A stretch of DNA of 64,000 nucleotides, taken from the NCBI RefSeq assembly GCF_002994745.2, contig NC_037090.1, positions 8,367,501 to 8,431,500 on the forward strand. The letters run 5' to 3'. The stretch is from Rosa chinensis (lineage: Eukaryota > Streptophyta > Magnoliopsida > Rosales > Rosaceae). Positions 26,964 through 38,108 of the stretch are shown here, in pieces. Made by a program: the position numbers and the translations under genes. Position 1 is the first letter of the stretch; each line of letters begins with the position of its first letter. The notes under the pieces were generated by a model. The model did no database searches and had not been told where the DNA came from. It saw only the letters and a program-made list of their open reading frames with translations.

Positions 26964-27475
26964 GTAAATTAGCTCTGTTTCTCAGTGTTACGTATTCGAA
27001 TTTATATAATTAGCATTCTTCGATTTAGAAATGTATGATTTCCTATGAACATATGTATTAGAAGATGTTCATAACCAATTAAATTTGGTTTCTTTATCTT
27101 TTTCTGAGGTTCAATTGAGTGTTTCACTATTAAATTAAGGAGCTTTGCACAGTTGTTGTTTCTGATTCATGTGTTATTCGCTGCTATGGGATACTGGGAT
27201 TAGATTCTATTGATAAATTGTCAACTTTTTGGGTTTATTGATATTTCAAAGGTGAATTTAGCGTCAGGGCTTTGTTCGCTTTCTTAACTAGAGTCAGATA
27301 CTTGGATAACATGTCTATGTCTATGTTGTTAGACTAGTTCTGTTTATAAAGATATACCCTTTGTTGAAGGTTGGCTGAAGTGGCCTGAAAATTATAAAGA
27401 TTTAACATTAATTGTGCGGTATGCTCTCTCCCAATGCTCTTCACTGACAAAGTTAATGGGTTTTTGAACTTTCAG
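26964..27475 (+). other. Probable 5'-UTR intron of the thioredoxin gene
   Basis: GTGAAAG followed by GTAAAT at 26964, and TTTCAG ending at 27475, bracket a T-rich 512-base intron just before the ATG at 27513. Confidence 0.45.
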
Positions 27476-27512
27476 TGTGCCGTGTATCACTAGTTTGGCG
27501 TTGAACATCAAG

Positions 27513-29262
27513 ATGGGAGCTTGCGCGTCCAAGGTCAGTGTTATTTCGTTCTTCCTTCTGTTTTCTTCAACGGCTCATAACTTCTCATATGTCAATTGAT
27601 AGTAATAATATATCTTCCTCACAGAAAGTTTGTGGACAATTTTTGGACAATAGTTCAGTTTCTATGCTTAAAATGTATGCAAAAGAAGTCTGTTCTCTTT
27701 GGTATTTCGTAGTTAATAATTCTCTCTGCAGCCTGCGATGAAGAAGTTTACCATTTCTTAACGACTATGATGCTCTTTGTAACGATTGTGAAACTTCTTG
27801 CATGCCACCTAGTGTTTACTTTTGTTGCCTTGTTTAATCTGACAAGTTATCATGTTCGTGGTTCTTGTAGTCTAAAACTATGGGAGATGACGAGTCTGAA
27901 CATACTGTTGAGTTTACTGGTGGGAATGTGCACCTCATCACCACCATAGAAAAGTGGGATCAAAAGTTGGCCGAAGCAAAGACAGATGGCAAAGTTGTAA
28001 GTTTGAGTACCTTTTGCCTTTCAAGAGAAATGCAGTGTGTTAAATTGTATCTGGTAGTTCACTTTCAAATTTGTGATATGCTTGGATTGAGCCAAATTCA
28101 ATGTTTTTAGTAATGTATATTCAATTTAGAAACTGGACCGTTGCAATAATTTAGTGATTATCCACTAAATATAGATTGTCTCGTGAATTATGATACATGT
28201 AACACAACTTGGGATGGAATCCTACAAGATGCAGTACCTTAAAGAATCAACAAAAGAGATGAAATAATAGTATGTTTATGCAAGATTTTTGTCTGCTGAA
28301 AAGTTGAGCATCCGCAGAATTAAGTTTTTATGTCCAAGGAAAAGTACCATAGCAGAGTTTCATGTACATCGATCTTCCTCCATTTCTTTATGCTCAATAT
28401 GTTTGCACCTTAGACCAGTGAGCATAAAGAAACGGAGTAAGATTTATGTACATGGATATTTAGATCAAAAGAGACGGCCTACCACAGAACAAATTCTTAA
28501 TAATAAATATATCCTATTTTATATTTTTGATTTATCATTATGAAAGTGCTCAGAGTTTTATCTTATATATTCTTTGGTTAATTTACAACATTATGTATGA
28601 ACAGATATTTTCCAAAACCTGGCTGATTTACTGTCAAATGATGTTGAAGTTTTGTGTATATGGATCTTATTTAAGACTGCAAGGTCATAAATGCATCATT
28701 TCACAACCCTTACTGCAGCTTTGATATATGTCCATGCTATTGTTATGTACTGTGTAGGTTAACTAGATTTGGGTTTTTGATTTGCTTATCAGTTTTTGAA
28801 TATTTGTTCGCATTGTTTTGTATCTCTACATATAAATTGAGATTGATATGTTCAACAGGTGATTGCAAACTTCAGTGCAACATGGTGTGGTCCGTGCAAA
28901 CAGATTGCACCATTATATCGCGAGTTATCTGAGCAATACACTTCTTTAATGTTCCTTGTGATCGACGTTGATGAACTTACTGTAAGTCGGTAACCAATTT
29001 TGTTATTTCAATAGAGTTGGTGCTATTGATGCTGATGGTCTGATGTGTCCAGTAGCCTATCATAAATTGTCAACTGGTAGGTGGTTCTTACATTCAGTTC
29101 TGTATGGTGCAGGATTTCAGTACTTCATGGGATATCAAAGCCACTCCAACTTTCTTCTTCCTCCAAGATGGTCAGCAAGTTGACAAGCTTGTCGGAGCCA
29201 ACAAGCCAGAGTTGCAGAAGAAGATAGTTGCCATTGTAGATTCAGCCCCTTGTAAGAAATGA
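27513..29262 (+). CDS. TRXH9-like: h-type thioredoxin, membrane-anchored subgroup (TRX h9-like)
   Basis: Four exons, 27513-27533, 27871-27996, 28859-28981 and 29113-29262, give 139 residues. It is a small disulfide reductase that reduces target proteins in the cytosol. The redox motif WCGPC is at 58-62 and the cis-proline at about 102 (ATPTF). The N-terminus MGACASK offers Gly2 for myristoylation and Cys4 for palmitoylation, as in Arabidopsis TRX h9. This implies attachment to the plasma membrane and perhaps cell-to-cell movement. The first exon is only 21 nt and encodes just this lipidation signal, so alternative first-exon use could change location. All junctions are GT-AG and the frame is continuous. 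Assignment to the h family is secure; h9 rests on the N-terminus. Confidence 0.93.
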
Positions 29263-30514
29263 CTGCTATAGTAGTCTGTTTGTGATTCAATGTCTCCTAT
29301 TACATTTGCTGCAGGTTTCTTGATATCAATGTGAAATTTTTTGTTGTAAGTTCTTGGATTGTAAATATGAATGAGATCAGACGAGTTTTGATGATATGAA
29401 AATCTTAAGATCTTTCATGACAATTTTACTGTTGTTATTTCAACTTAATTGGTGGCCATTACTCCTTTTTCTTTTGCTGTTTTTTCAATTTTAGCCAAAT
29501 TGAGTCCTTTCTGTCTTGATGGCTTTTCTCTCAAAATGGTCCAATTGCTCAAACCTCCTCTGCTCTATTATTACATTTTCTCCTGATTCAATGTACATAA
29601 GTTGCACAGATGATTACATAAATTAGCAGTGAATGTAATAAATTGTTCATGCGCAGCTATTATTGCCTTCAAAATCGCGGTTGTTCTTTCATTCAGATAG
29701 ATGTTGGTCGGAATTGCTTATGAAATCTCTTGACCATATGTAATTGACTCGCAGAAGCTTCTGAATTATAAAATGTCATCTTCTTATGTTAGAGAAAATC
29801 TACTAACAGCGACAACCTGATTAAACGTGGACAAAGAATCAAACACCGGCCATCAGAATTCAAGATTATTATACACCAGAAGTTAGGTAAAAGACGATTA
29901 CTTTCTTAACCAATCGAATACTAGTTCCTCACCCTCAGATGTCAACCTTTCACAAACAACATAGCCACGTTAACAAAGTCACAATCAGCCCACTACGGCA
30001 CGTAGTGCTATGCCAGCTTGACCAATAATTCCACCAGTTTGTAATGAAAGCTACAATAATTCCCTAATACTGTCATACATGATAATACATACCAAAAGAA
30101 ATTCATACCAGAAATAATCATGGATCCCATGCACACGTTATTGAACCTTTTGATTGATATTGAACTAAACTGTTTAATAATTCTTCATAAGTTTGGCTGT
30201 GATAGAGAGACATGATCTGTAACACCACCATGTGACATGAACATATGGGAAGCCAAATCAACAACGCTCTCTACCAGAACAAGTAAATAAACACTCTTCA
30301 TGTAATTACAGATATAAAACTACAACTAACTTGATCAATTCATGTTGGAACGACTCCGAAATAAATATTAAAAAATAACACAAGTAAATGAATTCGAGTA
30401 GAGAAAAATAAAGAACAGCAAGCAAACTTCATTGCCCGATTGATTTAGAGAGGAAACCATATCGGGTTCTCAGATTGTAGTGGCCAGTATAGCATATGCA
30501 GAGTCTCTTCAGTC
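29263..30514. other. Convergent intergenic region
   Basis: 3' regions of the thioredoxin and FERONIA-like genes, which converge. AT-rich, with no further gene or element recognised. Confidence 0.5.
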
Positions 30515-33166
30515 TCAACGTCCCTTTGGGTTCATGATCTGTGAGAACACAGCACTTGGTGTCAGTCCATCAGAATCGTCACTAGCCAGGCTGCGACCAC
30601 CTATGCTCATGCTGATGCCACTGCTCCTCGAGTCTGTTACATTGCCATCGAACCCTGGTGATGCATCCAGGTCCTTCTTCCCTTTACAGGCCATGAAGGG
30701 CTCTTCCTCCATGTCCATTCCAATACCCTTGCCAGTCTCTTCTGCACTCTCCTGTAGCTGCAATGCAAACTCCAGGTTCCAGAGAACATCTCCCATTGAT
30801 GGCCTGTCAATGCTCTGGTCTGACACACACTTCATTGCTGTCTCTGCAAACTTTCTGAAACATTCAGGTGTGATCTTCCCCTTGAGATAAGGATCGAGGA
30901 TCTGATCAAGCATGCCTTTCTTGTGGCAATGTGCAGCCCACTCTGCTAAGCTCACTTGCTCCTTTGGAAGCGTGGGGTTCAAGGCTGGGCGAGCACATAA
31001 GATCTCAAAAAGGACAACTCCGAACGAATACACGTCAGACTTATCAGTCAGCTGTTGCCGCCTAAAGTACTCCGGATCCAGATACCCAAAGCTACCTTTG
31101 ACAACAGTGCTGACATGAGTGTTATCCAATGTAGGACCTGTTTTGGACAAGCCGAAGTCTGAGACCTTTGCAACCCACTTTTCATCTAACAGAATGTTAG
31201 TTGTCTTAACATCTCTGTGGATGATTGTGTGCTTGGCACCAGTATGAAGGTAGTGTAAACCACGAGCAGCTCCAATGCAAATCTCAAGCCTTTGCTTCCA
31301 GGGGAGTGGCGGCTTTTGGGTCTTGTACAGATGCTCACGCAGAGTTCCAAAAGCCATGTAATCGTATACAAGAATCATTTCAGAGTTATCTTCACAGTAG
31401 CCAATCAGTGAAACAAGATGACGATGACGAAGCTTTGAGAGCATTTCAATCTCAGTCTGAAATTCATGCACACCTTGATCAGAGAGTGGGTTTCCACGCT
31501 TAATGGCTACTTTGGTTGTTCCACCATCAATGTCACCCTTGTATACTTTTCCAAAACCTCCCACCCCAAGGAGTCGAGCCTCTTCAAAGTTGTTAGTGGC
31601 TGCTTTGATCTCAGCAAATGAGAAGTGACGACAGAGGTTTGATGGGAGGGAGGAAGCACAACTTCGTGTTGTGTTTGTCTTGGCAGAACTTGCAGATTGT
31701 GAATACAAAGACAGAGGGAGCCAACCAGATGGCCCTTCACTTGCACTTGAGTCCTTCGGTTGTCTACGGCGGCGTGACACGCAAATAGCAAAGAAACCAA
31801 GGACAAGGGCCAAGACAATTCCACCACTAACTCCCCCGGCAATAATTGCTTTCTGGTTATCACTCTTACTCTTGCCATGACCTGATCCAGGTCTAGCCTT
31901 CGATGGATCAATGTTCTCCTGGATGGGACGGGGAATGGGATTAGGCCCTCCAAGATTGCCAGTAGAATCATTGATCTTGAAAATCTCGACCCCATTTAGG
32001 ATTGCATCGTAGTACTGTGGCTTATCAGTAGGCTCTGGATGCAGTGCAAGCCATAGATCCTCCTGCGGGCTCCCATTTGGAACTATTACCACATAATCTC
32101 TGTACAGCGGAATTCCATTCCCTTCTGTAATTCCAGCAACGTCAAACGCAGACTCGGCGGTTTGATTATTGAGATAGATATCAAACACTCTCTGATTCAG
32201 CTTGGTTATGACTGCAGCAACCTCACAGAAATGTAGCCTCACAAGGTATGAAAATCCAGAATCAATTGAAAAAATCCAAGTCAAATTGTAGTTGAGATTG
32301 ATGCTGTTATTCGGCCCCATAGACCTGGCTGTGGAATAGACATCAGCTGGTGCAACGTAAGTAGGCATGGTCTTAGGGTAAGCAATGGACATATTGTTAT
32401 CAGCAAACTCCGGAACTCCAAAGGCTGCTCCAAACAGATAAGGAGTGTCATCATACCAAGACCTAAGCAGACCAGTATCCTGACTCGGCGATATATCTTT
32501 TCCACCCACATTCAACCGATAAACATTCTCCAGTGCCGTGCTATTATCAATGGTGTAAGGAGTCGATTGTCCCACAATCATAGCACCATCGGTAGAACTA
32601 TAGATATCTGGCATGGACACAATCTCGATCCCATTCACAAAGGCATACGCATTCAAGCCACTACCAGAGGGCTTAAAAGTGACATCCAGAGACTCTCCTT
32701 CAACATTGACAATAAACTCCTTGGTAACATAAGCATAATCCAAAGCCTCAGTGGTCTGGACAACACTGAAGTTTTTGAGAACAGTATAGGACTCAACCAT
32801 GACAGAAAAGACAGCACCGGAGGCATTGAGTCCGGCGTAGGAAGCCGGATAAAAGAAAAGACGAACAAACATCCGGCCGGAGGCGACCGGAAATTTGTAA
32901 GTGTAATCAGAATGAAAGACCCTGGCAGTCATGAAAGGAATTTGAGGGACTGAAGGGTCTTGAGTTGCAGCAGGGGAAGTGGTGGAGTTTGGGCCGGAGG
33001 CAAACTTGGAGCCGATATCCGATGTCCATTTCAGGCCATCGGGATCGGTGGACTCCGGCGGACCGCCGCAGTTTAGCAAGATTTTTTCAGATGGGATGTA
33101 ATTGGCAGCGAGAATGAAATGGATTGCGGAAGTAAAGCAAAGAAAAACAAACAAGAGACACTTCAT
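30515..33166 (-). CDS. FER: FERONIA-like receptor kinase (CrRLK1L family)
   Basis: A single uninterrupted exon of 883 residues with ATG at 33166, as is usual for CrRLK1L genes. Order: signal peptide (1-20), tandem malectin-like ectodomain (about 27-410) with many N-glycosylation sites, membrane helix (about 440-463) followed by RRRR, then a Ser/Thr kinase (about 530-805). The kinase has GVGGFGKVYKG, the Lys in VAIKR, HRDVKTTN and DFGLS, so it should be active. The C-terminus SDGLTPSAVFSQIMNPKGR is the signature end of FERONIA. The family senses pectin and RALF peptides at the plasma membrane with GPI-anchored LORELEI-like co-receptors, and controls growth, fertilisation and immunity. A leucine codon three residues upstream (33175) is open but the ATG is the natural start. 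Orthology is likely; closely related HERK/ANJ members end differently. Confidence 0.95.
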   Translation of the reverse strand: MKCLLFVFLCFTSAIHFILAANYIPSEKILLNCGGPPESTDPDGLKWTSDIGSKFASGPNSTTSPAATQDPSVPQIPFMTARVFHSDYTYKFPVASGRMFVRLFFYPASYAGLNASGAVFSVMVESYTVLKNFSVVQTTEALDYAYVTKEFIVNVEGESLDVTFKPSGSGLNAYAFVNGIEIVSMPDIYSSTDGAMIVGQSTPYTIDNSTALENVYRLNVGGKDISPSQDTGLLRSWYDDTPYLFGAAFGVPEFADNNMSIAYPKTMPTYVAPADVYSTARSMGPNNSINLNYNLTWIFSIDSGFSYLVRLHFCEVAAVITKLNQRVFDIYLNNQTAESAFDVAGITEGNGIPLYRDYVVIVPNGSPQEDLWLALHPEPTDKPQYYDAILNGVEIFKINDSTGNLGGPNPIPRPIQENIDPSKARPGSGHGKSKSDNQKAIIAGGVSGGIVLALVLGFFAICVSRRRRQPKDSSASEGPSGWLPLSLYSQSASSAKTNTTRSCASSLPSNLCRHFSFAEIKAATNNFEEARLLGVGGFGKVYKGDIDGGTTKVAIKRGNPLSDQGVHEFQTEIEMLSKLRHRHLVSLIGYCEDNSEMILVYDYMAFGTLREHLYKTQKPPLPWKQRLEICIGAARGLHYLHTGAKHTIIHRDVKTTNILLDEKWVAKVSDFGLSKTGPTLDNTHVSTVVKGSFGYLDPEYFRRQQLTDKSDVYSFGVVLFEILCARPALNPTLPKEQVSLAEWAAHCHKKGMLDQILDPYLKGKITPECFRKFAETAMKCVSDQSIDRPSMGDVLWNLEFALQLQESAEETGKGIGMDMEEEPFMACKGKKDLDASPGFDGNVTDSRSSGISMSIGGRSLASDDSDGLTPSAVFSQIMNPKGR

Positions 33167-33413
33167 GACACCCAATTTGGATTTCAGCTCAAAGATCTAT
33201 GCTTTCTAGCTCAAATCAACAAAGCAACTCAGAAAAAAAATCATAAATCAAACTGAGGCTAGTTTGCTAAAAGAGATCAGCTTTTGATCGAGTACTGGGG
33301 ATGAAGTGGATTTACCTTTTTGAGCAAGAACAGATCTTTCAGCTGAAGATTTGGGTGAGGAGAGGTGTGGAAGGAGCAGAGATTAAAGAATGGAGTTTAA
33401 CTCCGTCTTGCAA

Positions 33414-33422
33414 ATTTATATG
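33414..33422 (-). promoter_or_regulatory. Possible TATA element of the FERONIA-like gene
   Basis: CATATAAAT on the minus strand about 250 bases upstream of the ATG. An intron in the leader is possible but I cannot place it with confidence. Confidence 0.3.
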
Positions 33423-33429
33423 ATATTAT

Positions 33430-35280
33430 TGCTGGTTGGTTACTAGTGAACTCGGATGCTTCTCTCTTACTTCAGCGGCGGTGAAACTGAAAATGACGGG
33501 TTTGACCTTGCATGCGTTAGAGTAATTGCGGAGTTGCCACCTTTGTCAATACTCGGAAGTGCGTGGTGATAGGAAGACAGATCAGATCAGTGAGGCTAGT
33601 GGTGAAGGCGCGTTACGCGTTTGGCTAGGTTGTTCCCATTGGGCCCACTGTGGGCCCGTTCGCCTGGTTGTTAAGAGTTGGAGTCCTTCAGTTCTCAAAT
33701 CGGGAGCGTCGGCCGGGTTCACTGTATATTATGAGGAATATTTGGAAATTATATACCACCGAAAATAGAAAAAGAAGAGTTTGGGTCTCATTGGGGATGT
33801 CACGCACCAACAAGGACAAAGAAATTATATTCACATATTTGGTTAGAGCTAAACCAGGAATGATGAGTCTTTCAAGTTTGTAGGGATGATGAATATACGT
33901 GATGCAATTATTAGCTTGTGGAAATTTGATATTCGATTTAACCAAATTTACGTAATTACAATTAAATACGGAGGTGAGGTAGAGGAAATTCAACCAATTT
34001 TTGTATTTTATTCATGCTTTAAGGAAGTATTGGGATTCTGTTGTAAATTTAGGTGTTTGGACTTCAGAGATGCTTTAATATCAAATAGAAAGTTACTTTC
34101 TTCTATACCTTGTATCACCGCAGAAGTCTATGGTTTTCTAAATTTCAAAACTCGGATTTGGTCCATGTTCCCATATAACATCTGACCAGAGTGGTCGATC
34201 GCGCGTCTAATGCTTCGAGTTGGTCTAAATGCACTAGACAAATCTCACTGTTGGATGACTTGCTGCACACGAGGACTGCAAACTCCCCATGCCATGATTT
34301 TTTATTGCAGTCCTGCTCTTGCAGATGAATAGAACCATTCCGCACATTCCTGATTTGAAAAGGTAGGAAGAAATATCAATCAAACTATCACAGGATGGTC
34401 ATTAACAAATTATAGGGGTACTTGTCCTCCAGTCCTCTTTCACAACCTCGTCCTAATTAAGTGGCACTCTAATGAAAACATCTTTTTTTCGTAAGGTTAG
34501 AAGTGCGAGAGTTTACACTGACTGAAGTAATAAAAGAAAAGAAAAAGAAAAAAAAAAAACAGATCTTCACGTCTGGGTTTCTAGCGTTTTAGCAGCATTA
34601 TCTAAGCTTAGAAGTGCAACCCTCGCTCTACTTTGTAATTGTCACAATTGATCTTTTTTTTTTATCAGAACAATTGATCTTGCTGATTAAATTGATTTTT
34701 TTAATTTTTATATTTTTTGAGGTTATTTACTTTTTTTAAGATTTGGATTGAAAGTATATTCAGTTCAAGAGATAATACAAAGAAATATAAGTACACCCGA
34801 CTTAGGGCGAAAGCCAGGACATAAACAGTTACCTACTAAATAGGCCGGTTGCCTACAACAATCGCAAAAACGAACTTATAAATCAATCAAAAGAAGTGGA
34901 AAAATATCTTCATTTCTTCTCAAACCTATTCTAAAAATGGTCTCATTAAAATTTTGTTCAGATAAAACTCATTAGAACAAAACTCTAAACCGAGAAAACA
35001 CCACATAATAAGAGCCAAGACTGTAGCTGACCATTGTTGTCTCGGATTGAGACATCTCGCGCTTGGTAAAGATGACTAGAGCCATGATGAAAACATATCA
35101 AATGAAGCGGGACACCTTCCGGTGTTAACATGGACGTTGATGTAATCAAATTGAGTCTCCATATGCAGTAATGGGATTAAAAAGATCAATATGGTCAAAC
35201 GGCCCAAAGATGTAAGGAATTTGATAATAATAATAAAAAAAATTAAAAAAATATAAAAACTGAATCAGGTAGTTCGTAGT
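33430..35280. other. Intergenic DNA upstream of the FERONIA-like gene
   Basis: Promoter-distal DNA, AT-rich after 33.8 kb. Short open frames are present in several frames but none resembles a protein family. Confidence 0.5.
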
Positions 35281-35604
35281 TTAAATTTAGGGAAAATGAT
35301 CATTTACCCAATTTTAACAACAAAATTGCCCACTTGCTCCACTAACAGTTTTTTAACTCCATTTACCCAAAACACTCTAAGGGATTATTTCCCTACTATC
35401 CAATTAATTCTTTTTATTTATTTTTAAGACTTTTTTGCCCTCTCATTCTTTCTCACTTAGAGAGAAAAGTCATCATCCACCATGCTGTGCTCTGGTGACT
35501 AGTGGCCGGCAGCGGACTCCGGCAACCGGTGACCGGAATCCGGCGATCGATTGACCGGAATTCTGCTACTAGACTGGTGTTGGGATTCCGGCATCTGAAT
35601 TTAT

Positions 35605-35782
35605 TGCCTCCCAATAATACCCAGTAACCATATTATTACCCCTCAGTAATCATATTATTGCCCCCCAATAATCATATTATTGCCTCCCAAAAATCATATT
35701 ATTGCCCCCCCCCCCAGTAATCATATTATTGCCCCCCTAATACTCATATTATTGGCTCATAATAATCATATTATTGCCCTAA
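35605..35782. repeat. About 25-bp array with core ATTATTGCCCCCCAATAAT
   Basis: Seven to eight units of CATATTATTGCC(C)nAGTAAT-like text in tandem, including one with a longer C run near 35707. The core ATTGCCCCCCAATA equals the core of the palindromes in the large MULE. Confidence 0.88.
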
Positions 35783-36324
35783 AGTGAACCAAAATGAATA
35801 CATTACAGATACCAAAAAAAAAAAGGTGCTCTGGGCACCGGATCTGATGGACCAGGGACGGAGGCACCGGCGATTTGCTGTTTGATCTACCGGAACTGTG
35901 AAATTGCACGTGCAAATGGCCGGACCTTGAAGCTCCATAATCGATTGGATTTGGGAGGAGGTTGATGGTGGAGCTCATCGGCAGTGCATGTCGACTTCTC
36001 ATCGGCGGTTGATGGTGGCCTCTTTCGACTGGTCATTGGAGAAAGCTCTGACGCGGATCGACCTCGTCCACGGCGAGGAGGAGAACGACGACAACACCCG
36101 ACGTGCCGAGGAGGCGCGCGAGGTTATGCGGTGGGAACTGAGAGTCCTAATCGTGGACGACGGCGATGACGGCGAAGGTGACGATGATGTCGATGAAGAT
36201 GACGTGGCCAAGTGAAGAAGAAGGGTGTAGCGAATATCGTAGTGGATTGAAGAAGAAGCAATGGGAGTCTGATTCGGATTCCGGCGAGGGCTTGGGTGTG
36301 ATTCACTCGGTCCATCGAGGCTTC

Positions 36325-36325
<1 letters not shown>

Positions 36326-36395
<70 letters not shown>
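36326..36395. repeat. (GA)n microsatellite in the small MULE
   Basis: About 35 uninterrupted GA units just inside the right end of the element. Confidence 0.97.
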
Positions 36396-36401
<6 letters not shown>

Positions 36402-36517
36402 TGGTAATACAGTCAATAGATGTTAGATTGGGTAAATGGGGTTAAAAAATTCTTAGTGGAGCAAGTGGACAATTTTTAGATAAAAATTGGGTAACTGGTC
36501 ACGGCCCCTTAAATTTA

Positions 36518-37190
36518 AATTGATATGGGAAAAACACTGCCCTATATGAGGAAAAGAAACTGCCTAAAACTGTTGACGTCAACCATCTACGACCATCGCA
36601 TCATCACAAAGAAACCAGTAAAGACTGGCCAACTGGAACTCTACCGCTAAAAATAAGGTAAGGAACAATTACTTGGCAATGAACTATGATCAAAGCTCTC
36701 CGCTACCGTATCATCATCGCAATTCCAACAAAGATAAGCCATAATGAAAGACAAACAAACAGATCAGTAACAAATGAATAGAGACATGGAAAGAAAACTA
36801 CCTGAATGTCGGTAAGGCCATAGGTAGAGGTTTCCAAAAATTGACAGTCAATAGTGCAACACTACCACCAAAGAGGTAGCGAGCACAGACCTCTAACAAA
36901 ATAAACTTCATATAGATTTAAAGAGGCAAACCCTACATGAACGGACTAGCCAACTAGTGAAACAGAAACATACGACAACGAACACAATTGCCAACAATAC
37001 GTAAATCATACACACTTATGAAACAAAACTGTCTAATTAAACTAGACACTATCTCCCTGGATCTATCCTTCTACAAAGAAGAGAATTTGGAGGAGGGGGA
37101 AAACATTACCATGAAGACATAGAGGGAGGACACAATTGCCTTAATTTTCTTACTTGATTTCCAATTAAGTTGGTAGACTTCACATAAGTT
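36518..37190. other. Intergenic DNA before the LINE fragment
   Basis: No gene recognised. It may include decayed retroelement 3' sequence but I see no specific motif. Confidence 0.4.
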
Positions 37191-37613
37191 TTTTTTTTTT
37201 TTTTTGAGAATGTGGAATTACCATTGATAACAAACAATCAACATACATCAGATGTTACAATACGAGATAGCCATGGAGGATTATCATTGACCCAAACATG
37301 AAAGTCGGGAACCATAAGCGCATTCCTTGCTAGAAGGTGCGCCGCCCGATTACAATCATGTAGGACAAAAGTACAATAAACTGAAAAAAAAAAAAAAACA
37401 AAACAAAGATTTAACTTCTTCAATAAGAGCAATTTTCCTCAATTCTTCAACTGACCAATTTTCCTCCAAACATCCTAAGTCATTGATAATTTCCTTAGCA
37501 TCCGATTCCAAGATAATATGAGTAAAACCACGTTGCATTGCCACCATTACAGTTCCATGTGCATCACGACAAAGTGCCCAGACCTCTATTGCCCAAGTGC
37601 TCACTAGTTGCAC
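37191..37613 (-). pseudogene. LINE (non-LTR retrotransposon) RNase H-like fragment with poly(A) tail
   Basis: On the minus strand, HIILESDAKEIINDLG followed by HDCNRAAHLLARNAL and PPWLSRIVTSDVC match the plant LINE-type RNase H domain. A T-rich run inside the domain (about 37383-37410) shifts the frame between the two halves. The piece ends in a run of A on the minus strand (T on plus, 37191-37206), as for a retroposed 3' end. It is strongly 5'-truncated, with no reverse transcriptase. Confidence 0.7.
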
Positions 37614-38108
37614 GTACCATTTGTGTTCAGTTTAGTGCAATTTCATATAGATAGACGATTATATCTAAATATGGATAGTCCTTCACAATATTGACGTCAT
37701 CTCCTTCATATAATTACGTCATCCCCTTCTAGCAAGGAAAGGTTAGATTCTCTTTTTTTTTTTTTTTTTTTTTAAGAGAGAGAGAGAGAAAAGGCTATTT
37801 ACTTAAAAAAAGAAAATCAATTTTAGTTGATAAATCCTCAATTATAAATGAGAAGGGAGATACCCTAAAACATTATCCGGAATCAAAGGGTTAAAAAGGT
37901 AAACAACTGACGGTGACCGGTAAAAGCTATAGAACTTAAAAGGTGAAAACTTCAACAATTCTCTTCTTCAAAAGTGAAGACTGTTTACGATACAAATCTA
38001 TGTAGAAGAAAAATCAGGCAAAATTGGCGCCAAGCCTAGGGTCTCTCCGAGCCTCCGACCATCCAATTTGCGATCAGGAACGGCGCTATTTCGCACTATA
38101 GCGTCATA
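37614..38108. other. Upstream region of the SPT16-like gene
   Basis: Contains a T run with a short GA run at about 37750-37790. Presumed promoter and leader. Confidence 0.4.

Larger units (their letters stand above)
35290..36508. mobile_element. Small non-autonomous Mutator-like element, 1.22 kb
   Basis: Flanked by the perfect 9-bp duplication TTAAATTTA (35281-35289 and 36509-36517). The ends are good inverted repeats of about 80 bp sharing TTACCCAATTTT, CCACTTGCTCCACTAA and TTTTTTAAC. The left end also matches that of the large MULE at 44.7 kb (CATTTACCC, then AACACTCTAAGG), so both belong to one family. No transposase. The inside has an array of ATTATTGCCCCCCAATAAT-type units, a GC-rich stretch (35850-36310) with open frames on both strands, and a 70-base GA run. 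Confidence 0.92.

Noticed and set aside
30480..30890. Plus-strand open frame of 136 residues
   Set aside because: Antisense to the FERONIA-like coding region; no family resemblance.
35605..35782. Regularly spaced repeats resembling a CRISPR array
   Set aside because: Eukaryotic DNA, no spacers of fixed length, and the units lie in a MULE.
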